From: Gracilibacillus alcaliphilus
GTDB taxonomy: Bacteria > Bacillota > Bacilli > Bacillales > Amphibacillaceae
Length of the DNA: 22,575 bases
Reading direction: 5' to 3'
Assembly: GCF_016909015.1 (NCBI RefSeq)
Contig: NZ_JAFBFA010000053.1
Location: forward strand, 1-22,575
Below, piece by piece: positions 7,216-14,593 of the stretch. The translations under genes and the position numbers were made by a program. The first letter of the stretch is position 1. Each line of letters begins with the position of its first letter. The notes below the pieces were generated by a model. It made no database searches. It saw only the letters and a list, made by a program, of their open reading frames with translations, and had not been told where the DNA came from.

Positions 7216-7297
7216 ATAGGGTGACCTTGGAACAATCGTTCATGGACGAACTTATATGTATTGTTAATCTTAATTCAAACAGTAAGAGGAGGAACGA

Positions 7298-9289
7298 ATG
7301 GTGAAAAGAATGAGATGGATAACGATGTTATTATTCATGTGTTTATTTTTGACAGCGTGTATGAATACTCCCGCAGAACAGGTGGGGGAAACGCAGGAAA
7401 CAGAAGAGAATCAAGCCATATCAGACCAAGAACTTTTGGAGTTGAATGCTGTTAATCCAGAAGATATAGAGGTGTTTTCCGAAGCGCCAGAATTAATCGA
7501 ATTGGTTGAATCAGGTGAAATTCCGAGCGTGGAAGAGCGTCTGCCAGTGCCGGAGGATATCATGGTTGAGCAGATAGAGAACAGCATTGGGCAATATGGA
7601 GGCAACTTAGTTACTCCTTGGGAAGGAGCTGACTCTAAATGGTTAATTGGGAAACCAACGGAAGAAGCGCTGTTTCGGTTTAATGAAGCAGGTGACGATA
7701 TAGAACCCAATGTAGCTAAAGGCTATGAGGTAAACGAAGATGCTACAGAGTATATTATTTATTTGCGTGAAGGAATGAAGTGGTCTGATGGCGAGCCGTT
7801 TACAACAGATGATGTGCTGTTTTATTGGGAGCATATGCTGCAAAAAGAGACATTTGGGAAATCTGTCTATGACGCATACTATACTATAGATCCAGAAACA
7901 AATGAAAGACATTTGGCAGAGATCACGAAAATAGATGACTACACCTTTCGGGTGGTACATGCCTTTCCTAGTCCCAATTTCCTAAAGCGAGTGGCGATCG
8001 ATAATAAATGGTTCTTTGCACCAGAACATTTCCACAAAACAATACTTCCGGAATTTGTCGGAGAGGACAAAGCTCTAGAAATTGCGCAAGAGTGGGGATT
8101 TTCAGATGTGAATTCTTTCTTGCAGGAAACTGGCTATTATTATTGGGTCTATGAAGAAATACCAACATTGCGAGCTTGGGTAGCCAGTAATGATCCGCAT
8201 AGTGAAGAATTTGTGATGAAACGTAATCCTTATTATTGGAAAGTAGATCCAGAGGGGCAGCAATTGCCATATACAGATAACTTTATTGCTTCCAAAATTC
8301 AGGATCCTAGTCAAGGGGTCTTGGGGGTCTTAAGTGGTGAGTTTACTATTGGTCATTTTTCCATGACGGATTTTCCTGTATTAAAAGAGAACGAGGAAAA
8401 AGGCGGTTATCAGGTTTTCACTTGGCCTACGGCGCAGATGGCGAGTACAACGATTCAATTAAATCAAACGACACAAAATGATAATTTAAGAGAGTTAGTA
8501 CAAGATATTCGGTTTAGAGAAGCATTATCCATTGCCGTTGACCGGCAGCAAATCTCTGAAATTGTAACAAATGGTATTGCAGAGCCTGGACAAGCAGCTG
8601 TGCCGGAAGGTCTAGTTGGTTATCAAGAAGGCTGGGCAGAGAAATGGACGGACTATGATCCAGATCAAGCGGAACAATTATTAGATGAACTTGGCATTTC
8701 AGAAAAAAATGCAGAAGGCTTTCGTCTGTACGAGGATGATTCAGTAGTTACACTTACAATCATGGAGCCGAATCAAGACAATTCAGAGTTTCTGGAATTG
8801 ATCAAAGATGCTTATGAAAATGTTGGTGTAAAAGTAAATCTAAATTATGTTGATTCAGGTACTTTCCAAGATCGAAAATATAGTAATCAAGTGGAAGCTA
8901 CAACAGAAAATCCAATGATAACGAATGTAGCCCTGCGCCCAGAAGTATTAGTTCCGCTACGTGTTTTAACGCCGTGGCAAGGGAATTATGGATTGCATCG
9001 CGAAACAGGTGGTGAAAATGGCACCGAACCTCAAGATGATGTCGCTATGCTGGTAGAAAACTGGGATCGTTTAATCTCATCTCCTAATGAAGAAGAAGCG
9101 AGTGAATGGGCAGATAAGATCTACCAGCTGCATATGGAAAACCAATGGATCTTAGGTTATACAGGTCCTATGCCGCAAATAGTGGTAGCTGCCAATCATT
9201 TGCACAATGTTCCGCAAGAACGAATCTTTGCTGATGAGCTGAGAGAATTAGGTCATGGGCGTCCAGCACAATTTTACTTTTCAGAGTAA
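7298..9289 (+). CDS. Opp/Dpp-type ABC transporter substrate-binding lipoprotein (SBP family 5)
   Basis: A 663-aa family 5 extracellular binding protein. The signal peptide MVKRMRWITMLLFMCLF ends in a lipobox FLTAC with cysteine 21. A long acidic segment (about residues 22-95) precedes the binding domain, making the protein longer than the usual 500-560 aa. Family landmarks include the YGGN segment (about 98), MKWSDGEPFTTDDV (from about 160), and FREALSIAVDRQQI in the second half. SD AGAGGAGG precedes the ATG. Family 5 proteins classically bind peptides, but many bacteria use them for oligosaccharides. The HAD phosphatase at the end of the operon, the cre site and the flanking sugar systems favour an oligosaccharide here (inference). 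Confidence 0.92.
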   Translation: MVKRMRWITMLLFMCLFLTACMNTPAEQVGETQETEENQAISDQELLELNAVNPEDIEVFSEAPELIELVESGEIPSVEERLPVPEDIMVEQIENSIGQYGGNLVTPWEGADSKWLIGKPTEEALFRFNEAGDDIEPNVAKGYEVNEDATEYIIYLREGMKWSDGEPFTTDDVLFYWEHMLQKETFGKSVYDAYYTIDPETNERHLAEITKIDDYTFRVVHAFPSPNFLKRVAIDNKWFFAPEHFHKTILPEFVGEDKALEIAQEWGFSDVNSFLQETGYYYWVYEEIPTLRAWVASNDPHSEEFVMKRNPYYWKVDPEGQQLPYTDNFIASKIQDPSQGVLGVLSGEFTIGHFSMTDFPVLKENEEKGGYQVFTWPTAQMASTTIQLNQTTQNDNLRELVQDIRFREALSIAVDRQQISEIVTNGIAEPGQAAVPEGLVGYQEGWAEKWTDYDPDQAEQLLDELGISEKNAEGFRLYEDDSVVTLTIMEPNQDNSEFLELIKDAYENVGVKVNLNYVDSGTFQDRKYSNQVEATTENPMITNVALRPEVLVPLRVLTPWQGNYGLHRETGGENGTEPQDDVAMLVENWDRLISSPNEEEASEWADKIYQLHMENQWILGYTGPMPQIVVAANHLHNVPQERIFADELRELGHGRPAQFYFSE

Positions 9290-9294
9290 TCCTT

Positions 9295-9328
9295 TTAGCA
9301 GGCGGGGGTTCGCTCCTCTCCCTGCTAA
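9295..9328 (+). promoter_or_regulatory. Intercistronic stem-loop after the operon 2 binding-protein gene
   Basis: TTAGCAGG (9295-9302) pairs perfectly with CCTGCTAA (9321-9328) around a G/C-rich loop, in the 72-nt gap before the first permease gene. No T tract follows. Likely stabilises the binding-protein message or partly attenuates the downstream genes. Confidence 0.6.
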
Positions 9329-9361
9329 TTAAAAATATCTCATAAAAGGATAGGTTGTACT

Positions 9362-10360
9362 ATGTTTCAGTATATTATCAGAAGAATATTATTAGTAATA
9401 CCTGTGTTGATTTGTGTGTCTATGATTGTCTTCTTTGTTATTCAGCTGCCACCGGGTGATTATGTAACACATTATGCAGCACAGATGTCTGCCCAAGGTG
9501 AAAATATGTCACAGGCAGAAATGGATGCAATGAGAGCAGAATTAAATTTGGATAAACACTGGGTTATTCAATACTTTTTATGGATGAAAGGTATCCTGCT
9601 TGAGTTTGATTTTGGCCATTCCTTTAGCTATAACGAGCCGGTTACTAGTGTAATAGATAGATATATGGCATTAACTTTGATTGTATCTATCGTTACCATG
9701 GCTTTTACTTACTTAGTGGCAATCCCAATTGGAATTTACACAGCTGTGAGGCAGTATTCCATATCTGATTATTTCTTCTCGGCTTTAGGGTTCATGGGGA
9801 TGGCAACGCCCAACTTTTTGTTGGCCATCGTCTTAATGTATTATTCATATGTTAATTTCGGTGATCCGTTATTAGGTTTATTCTCCAGCGAATTTGAAAA
9901 TGCCCCTTGGTCATGGGCGAAGATTCAAGATTTGATGAAACATATGATCATTCCAATCATTGTAATCGGTACAGCAAGTACTGCTGAATTAACAAGAGTA
10001 ATGCGTGGACAGATGTTGGATGAAATTAATAAGCCGAATGTTGTTACAGCACGTTCAAAAGGTGTTCCAGAAAGCAAAATATTAATTAAATATCCAACCC
10101 GAGCAGCATTAAATCCTGTAGTGAGTACATTTGGATGGACGCTATCGAATATATTTACTGGTTCAACGATTACGGCTATTGTTCTGAATCTGCCCATACA
10201 AGGTCCGGTTATGTATAATGCTTTGCTGGGACAGGATATGTATTTAGCCGGAACATGGCTGTTATTTATGGCAGTACTAACGGTAATAGGAACGTTAATA
10301 TCCGATATTTTATTAGCATGGTTAGACCCTAAGATCCGAACAGAAATCAAAGGAATGTGA
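9362..10360 (+). CDS. ABC transporter permease, OppB/DppB-like
   Basis: A 332-aa inner-membrane channel subunit. It starts MFQYIIRRILLVIPVLICVSMIVFF, the standard OppB N-terminus, followed by PPGDYV and a periplasmic loop with a GLDxxx-type turn (ELNLDKHWVIQYFLWM). About six hydrophobic segments are present. The ATPase-docking loop is VTARSKGVPESKILIKYP near residues 222-240, and the C-terminus has LDPKIR, typical of this subunit. It is separated by only 3 nt from the next permease gene. Confidence 0.93.
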   Translation: MFQYIIRRILLVIPVLICVSMIVFFVIQLPPGDYVTHYAAQMSAQGENMSQAEMDAMRAELNLDKHWVIQYFLWMKGILLEFDFGHSFSYNEPVTSVIDRYMALTLIVSIVTMAFTYLVAIPIGIYTAVRQYSISDYFFSALGFMGMATPNFLLAIVLMYYSYVNFGDPLLGLFSSEFENAPWSWAKIQDLMKHMIIPIIVIGTASTAELTRVMRGQMLDEINKPNVVTARSKGVPESKILIKYPTRAALNPVVSTFGWTLSNIFTGSTITAIVLNLPIQGPVMYNALLGQDMYLAGTWLLFMAVLTVIGTLISDILLAWLDPKIRTEIKGM

Positions 10361-10363
10361 TGT

Positions 10364-11557
10364 ATGAAAAAATCTAAGTTATTTACTAAATTAGCCAAAA
10401 ATAATAAGCGCTTTCAAAAAGGAGATCATCAACAGGGTGAGTTAGCAGCAGGCCAAAAAAATAACAATAAAGAAGAATATTACAGCTCGCAATGGAAATT
10501 AATCTGGAAAAAATTAAAAAAGCATAAATTAGCCAGGGTGAGTCTTGTTATTTTAGGTTTGTTTTACTTTGGAGCTATTTTTGCAGGATTTATTGCACCG
10601 CAAGGCACACAAGAATATGATGGCGAATATATGAATGCTCCGCCGATGTCGATCAATTTTTGGGATGAGGAAGGTAATTTCCACTTTAGGCCGTTTGTGT
10701 ATGGCCTCGCCTCTGAACGGGACCCTGATACGTATCGAAAGTATTTTGTAGAGGATACAAATGTAAAATATCCGATTCGTTTTTTTGTAGAAGGAACGGA
10801 ATATAAGTTATTTGGTCTATTACCAACCAATATTCATTTATTTGGAGTAGATGAACCAGGACAAATATTTATTATGGGAACAGATGGAATGGGACGAGAT
10901 TTGTTTTCGCGAGTAGTTCTGGGGAGTCAAGTATCTCTTAGTGTTCCTTTGGTAGGCGTGTCGATCAGTTTAATTTTAGGTCTTATTATAGGAGGAATTT
11001 CAGGGTATTTCGGGAAATGGATTGATGTGATTATTCAAAGAATTATAGAAATATTCCGATCGTTTCCGACTCTGCCATTATGGATGGCGTTATCTGCGTC
11101 TATCCCGCCAGATATACCTGTTGTACAAATGTATATATACATCGTAGTGATCATTGCCTTTATTGAATGGACTGGCTTGGCACGTGTAGTCCGCGGTCAA
11201 TTTATGTCATTAAAGAATGAAGAATATGTATTAGCAGCAAAGATTGCCGGTGTGAAAAACGCCAAAATTATCGTCAAACATTTGCTGCCGGGTATTTTTA
11301 GTTATTTAATTGTAGCCATTACACTCGCCATACCTGCAATGATTTTAGCGGAAACAGCCATGAGCTTCTTAGGTTTAGGTATTCGATCTCCGGCAACAAG
11401 CTGGGGGGTATTGCTGCAAGAGGCACAGCAAATTGATAATGTGGCATTGTACCCGTGGAAACTGATTCCTTTATTTTTTGTTGTTATCTCTGTATTATGT
11501 TTTAACTTTTTTGGGGATGGATTACGTGATGCTGCAGATCCTTATAAGAAGGTATAA
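10364..11557 (+). CDS. ABC transporter permease, OppC/DppC-like, with enlarged first loop
   Basis: A 397-aa partner channel subunit, longer than the usual 290-310 aa. A lysine-rich cytoplasmic N-terminus of about 55 residues precedes the first membrane segment (LARVSLVILGLFYFGAIFAG, about 56-75). An unusually long external region follows (about 80-185, with DEEGNFHFRPFVYGL and YRKYFVEDT). Then come FGVDEPGQ and GTDGMGRDLFSRVVLG, the hallmark of the family, and the remaining membrane segments. The docking loop is LAAKIAGVKNAKIIVKHLLP, and the C-terminus GDGLRDAADP is canonical. The enlarged loop may suit a large oligosaccharide binding protein. Confidence 0.92.
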   Translation: MKKSKLFTKLAKNNKRFQKGDHQQGELAAGQKNNNKEEYYSSQWKLIWKKLKKHKLARVSLVILGLFYFGAIFAGFIAPQGTQEYDGEYMNAPPMSINFWDEEGNFHFRPFVYGLASERDPDTYRKYFVEDTNVKYPIRFFVEGTEYKLFGLLPTNIHLFGVDEPGQIFIMGTDGMGRDLFSRVVLGSQVSLSVPLVGVSISLILGLIIGGISGYFGKWIDVIIQRIIEIFRSFPTLPLWMALSASIPPDIPVVQMYIYIVVIIAFIEWTGLARVVRGQFMSLKNEEYVLAAKIAGVKNAKIIVKHLLPGIFSYLIVAITLAIPAMILAETAMSFLGLGIRSPATSWGVLLQEAQQIDNVALYPWKLIPLFFVVISVLCFNFFGDGLRDAADPYKKV

Positions 11558-11593
11558 AAGTAGAAATAAATTATCATGTAAGCGAGGGATTAT

Positions 11594-12637
11594 ATGAATA
11601 CAAAAGAAGATTTCGGAACGCCGCTTCTTTCTGTTGAAGACTTAAGGATATCTATACAACAGGACGACCATGTGTTACACGCTGTAGATGGTGTGGAGTT
11701 TCAGATAAAAAAAGGCACAACATTAGGGCTGGTAGGTGAATCAGGTTGTGGCAAGAGCTTAACCAGCAGGTCAATTATGCAATTAAATCCTAAAGAATGT
11801 GAAACGCAAGGGCAGATTGTATATCGATCTGAGAAAGATAAGGGTTTACAGCATGTCAATATTCTAGATTTAAAGCCAACAGGCAAGATGATGCGCAGTG
11901 TAAGAGGCAAGCGGATTTCGATGATTTTTCAGGAACCGATGACAGCCCTGTCACCATTGTATACCATTGGGAATCAAATAATGGAAAATATTTTGATTCA
12001 TAGAACGAAAAATAAAAAAGAAGCAAAGCAAATAGCCTTAGATATGCTGAACAAAGTCGGCATATCTAATGAAGAGAAACGCTTTAATCAATATCCGCAT
12101 GAATTTTCTGGAGGGATGAGACAAAGAGTGATGATTGCCATGGCATTATCGTGCAATCCGGAATTATTGATAGCGGATGAACCTACGACAGCATTAGATG
12201 TTACAATACAAGCACAAGTGATGGAGCTAATGAAGGATTTACAGAAAGACTTGGAGATGTCGATCTTGCTTGTTACACATGATTTAGGTATTATTGCAGA
12301 AATGTGTGATGAAGTAGCGGTTATGTATTTGGGTAAAATTGTAGAGAAGGCACCAGTCAAGGAAATATTTAATAATCCAAAGCACCCTTATACTAAAGGT
12401 CTGATTCGATCGATGCCAAAATTGGGAGGAAATAAAAATAGGAGATTGGAATCTATTGAAGGGACAGTGCCATTAGCTATCAATATGAGTAACCAATGTG
12501 GTTTTTATGATCGTTGTACACAGCGGATAGAAGGGGAATGTGACAAACAAAGGGTACCCAATTATCAAGTTAATGGTGAACACTCGGTAAGGTGTTTCCT
12601 GTATAAAAATGAGATGGAGGAAAATGGTCATGTCTAA
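11594..12637 (+). CDS. ABC transporter ATP-binding protein, OppD/DppD-like
   Basis: A 347-aa ATPase that powers the operon 2 importer from the cytoplasmic face. Walker A GESGCGKS (about residues 51-58), Q-loop in FQEPMTALSP, signature FSGGMRQRV, Walker B LLIADEPTTALD and the switch histidine in VTHDLG are all present. The C-terminal oligopeptide/dipeptide transporter domain carries a four-cysteine pattern (CGFYDRC, GECD, RCF) like the Fe-S-binding tail of Dpp/Opp ATPases. It overlaps the next ATPase gene by 8 nt. Confidence 0.94.
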   Translation: MNTKEDFGTPLLSVEDLRISIQQDDHVLHAVDGVEFQIKKGTTLGLVGESGCGKSLTSRSIMQLNPKECETQGQIVYRSEKDKGLQHVNILDLKPTGKMMRSVRGKRISMIFQEPMTALSPLYTIGNQIMENILIHRTKNKKEAKQIALDMLNKVGISNEEKRFNQYPHEFSGGMRQRVMIAMALSCNPELLIADEPTTALDVTIQAQVMELMKDLQKDLEMSILLVTHDLGIIAEMCDEVAVMYLGKIVEKAPVKEIFNNPKHPYTKGLIRSMPKLGGNKNRRLESIEGTVPLAINMSNQCGFYDRCTQRIEGECDKQRVPNYQVNGEHSVRCFLYKNEMEENGHV

Positions 12638-13664
12638 ACAAATCCTCAATGTAAAAAACATTAATAAGGAATTTAAAGTGAAATCTACTAAACTTTTTAG
12701 CAGGCCAGATCCGGTCAAGGTTCTTAAGGACATCTCATTTGATTTATATGAAGGTGAAACACTAAGCATTGTGGGGGAATCCGGCTGTGGTAAGACAACT
12801 TTAGGGAGGTGTATTGCCAAAGGTGTAGAAGCAACTTCAGGTGAAGTAATCTATCATAGCGATGCTGACAAGCAAATAGACTATTTACATATGGATAAAC
12901 AAGAATTTAAACAATTTAGAAAAGATATCCAAATGATCTTTCAAGATCCATATTCATCCCTCAGTCCAAGAATGAGCGTCTATGATATTATTACTGAACC
13001 CCTAATTACTAACTTTAACTTGAGTAAAGCAGAAGTAGATAAAAAGGTATCAGAAATTGCTGAGAAAACAGGGCTTAATGCAAGTTATCTCAGAAGATAT
13101 CCGCATGCTTTTTCTGGAGGGCAAAGACAGAGGATTGCAATCGCCAGAGCGTTGATAACGCAGCCGAAAATCATCGTATGTGATGAGGCGGTTTCCGCGT
13201 TAGATGTTTCGATTCAAGCACAAATTATCAACTTATTAATTGATTTACAAAAAGAATTTGGTATTACGTATATCTTTATTTCACATGATTTGTCCGTAGT
13301 TCAGACCATCTCAGATAAAGTAGCTGTCATGCATTTGGGCAAGATTGTGGAGATGGCAGATGTGGAAGAAATATTTAATCACCCTAAACATCCATATACA
13401 GAAGCATTACTATCCGCTGTGCCAATACCTGATCCAAATGTAGAGAAAGATAGAATCATTTTAGATGGAGAGGTTCCTAATCCAGCTAATCCGCCAACAG
13501 GTTGTGAATTTCATCCAAGATGTCCATATAAGACAGATAAATGTATATCAGAAAGGCCTGATTTAACCCAGACGGATGAAGAGAATGTTCATTTATCCGC
13601 TTGCCACTATGCCAATGAATTACATTTGAAAGGTGTGAAAATAGCAAATGAAGGAAACGAGTAA
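12630..13664 (+). CDS. ABC transporter ATP-binding protein, OppF/DppF-like
   Basis: The partner ATPase, 344 aa. I chose ATG 12630 because GGAGG (12616-12620) sits 9 nt upstream and the protein then begins MSKQILNVKNINKEF as in OppF; the in-frame ATG at 12609 lacks an SD. Walker A GESGCGKTT, FQDPYSSLSPRM, signature FSGGQRQRI, Walker B IIVCDEAVSALD and ISHDLS are intact. The C-terminal cysteine tail (CEFHPRCPYKTDKC, then ACHY) is typical. Walker B has DEA where DEP is usual, a common OppF variation that keeps the catalytic glutamate. It overlaps the HAD gene by 17 nt. Confidence 0.94.
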   Translation: MSKQILNVKNINKEFKVKSTKLFSRPDPVKVLKDISFDLYEGETLSIVGESGCGKTTLGRCIAKGVEATSGEVIYHSDADKQIDYLHMDKQEFKQFRKDIQMIFQDPYSSLSPRMSVYDIITEPLITNFNLSKAEVDKKVSEIAEKTGLNASYLRRYPHAFSGGQRQRIAIARALITQPKIIVCDEAVSALDVSIQAQIINLLIDLQKEFGITYIFISHDLSVVQTISDKVAVMHLGKIVEMADVEEIFNHPKHPYTEALLSAVPIPDPNVEKDRIILDGEVPNPANPPTGCEFHPRCPYKTDKCISERPDLTQTDEENVHLSACHYANELHLKGVKIANEGNE

Positions 13665-14190
13665 ACAGAAGAAAATAATTGTTTTTCTAGATTGCGGTGA
13701 CACGATTATTGATGAAAGTACAGAAATTCGAGATCAAGATGATATTGTCGTAAAAGCAGAATTAATACCCGGTGCAGGTGATATGGTCAGAATTCTTGCC
13801 GAAAAAGGTTACAGACTGTGTATGGTCGCTGATGGTAATGCTCAATCTTTCAAAAATATGATGTTAGATCACCAATTATATGATTATTTTGAGGCGATGA
13901 TTTATTCAGAAAATATTAAAGAATTGAAGCCAAGTCCAAGAATGTTTAAAGCGGCGATGGGAGCATTGGAATTAACGGAATCAGATATTTCCCGTATTGT
14001 TATGGTAGGAAATAATTTAAGCAGAGATATTGCTGGTGCTAATCGAATGGAGCTCACCAGTATCCACTTAGATTGGACGTCGCGTTATCCAAAAACACCA
14101 AAGAACAAAGAGGAAACACCCGATTATACCATTCATCAGCCATCAGAGCTGATCCCTTTGGTTGATAGGTTGAATGAACAATTAATCTGA
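13648..14190 (+). CDS. HAD-superfamily hydrolase (phosphatase-like)
   Basis: A 180-aa cytoplasmic HAD protein. Motif I is FLDCGDTI with nucleophile D15, but the +2 position is Gly where most phosphatases have Asp. Motif II is CMVADG (Ala61 where Ser/Thr is usual). Motif III is K94 in ELKPSPRMF. Motif IV is VGNNLSRDIAGA, with GNN in place of GDS. This combination recurs in one HAD subgroup, so it looks like family character more than decay, but catalysis by the standard mechanism is uncertain. Start ATG 13648 overlaps the OppF-like gene and has only a weak SD (AAAGGTG), so translation probably depends on coupling. As last gene of operon 2 it may act on a phosphorylated sugar from the imported compound (inference). 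Confidence 0.85.
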   Translation: MKETSKQKKIIVFLDCGDTIIDESTEIRDQDDIVVKAELIPGAGDMVRILAEKGYRLCMVADGNAQSFKNMMLDHQLYDYFEAMIYSENIKELKPSPRMFKAAMGALELTESDISRIVMVGNNLSRDIAGANRMELTSIHLDWTSRYPKTPKNKEETPDYTIHQPSELIPLVDRLNEQLI

Positions 14191-14527
14191 AAAATAATTT
14201 GATGGCAGTGTCGCAACGCCATAGAACAAAGTTTGACTCTATAGTAATTCTTAAGCAGATAGATGATATCTTGCAGTTTTAACGATTGCGGTTTCTAAGA
14301 TTTTCTGCGTGTCAAAGACTAGAAAATACCACTCGTTCTTAATGGAGTGGTATTTTTTGATGCAATTGTCAATAAGTCTTGTTTTATATGTTAGGAAGGT
14401 TTATGTTCTAATAATTTTAACCAAATCTTATAATGCTGCATGTTAGAATAAAGTATAGGCAGTAACATATTACTAATTTCTAGGCGTTTTAATTATTTAA
14501 CTAATATGTATCAAAAGACGTTAAAAA
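14191..14527. other. Intergenic region between operon 2 and the LacI gene
   Basis: No gene seen. It contains the terminator at 14323-14358 and, further right, an AT-rich stretch with an isolated TATAAT at about 14430 that lacks a good -35 box. Confidence 0.5.
14323..14358 (+). terminator. Rho-independent terminator of operon 2
   Basis: A perfect 12-bp stem AAAATACCACTC (14323-14334) with GAGTGGTATTTT (14345-14356), a 10-nt loop and a six-T run. Located about 130 nt after the HAD gene. The A run on the left makes it potentially bidirectional. Confidence 0.88.
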
Positions 14528-14556
14528 TTGACGTATAAAGAAAAAAGTAGTAAACT
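14528..14556 (+). promoter_or_regulatory. Predicted promoter of the LacI-type gene
   Basis: TTGACG (14528-14533), 17 bp, TAAACT (14551-14556). Predicted start about 14563, immediately before the TTTACGTAAA operator at 14568. The TTG at 14528, which opens a longer frame, is part of this -35 box and so is not the start codon. Confidence 0.55.
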
Positions 14557-14567
14557 CCTGAGAAGAA

Positions 14568-14577
14568 TTTACGTAAA
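14568..14577. promoter_or_regulatory. Operator TTTACGTAAA at the LacI gene (autoregulation)
   Basis: Perfect 10-bp palindrome with a central CG, as in LacI-family operators, lying about 5-15 nt after the predicted transcription start and adjoining the gene's SD. Identical copies lie upstream of operon 3. Confidence 0.7.
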
Positions 14578-14593
14578 AAAGGAGGGAACATTA

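Noticed and set aside
7147..7224. 25-codon frame starting ATG at 7147 in the operon 2 leader
   Set aside because: No Shine-Dalgarno, and the sequence overlaps the cre site; probably chance.
7411..8314. Several minus-strand frames opposite the Opp-type binding-protein gene
   Set aside because: They are antisense shadows of a well-supported gene, with no own start signals or recognisable domains.
9925..10398. 157-codon minus-strand frame opposite the OppB-like gene
   Set aside because: It lies entirely opposite a clear membrane protein gene and the start of the next one, and has no SD.
14528..14593. Earlier TTG start for the LacI-type gene, adding 22 residues
   Set aside because: The TTG is part of a likely -35 box and has no SD. 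The TTG at 14594 has an excellent SD and gives the standard LacI N-terminus.
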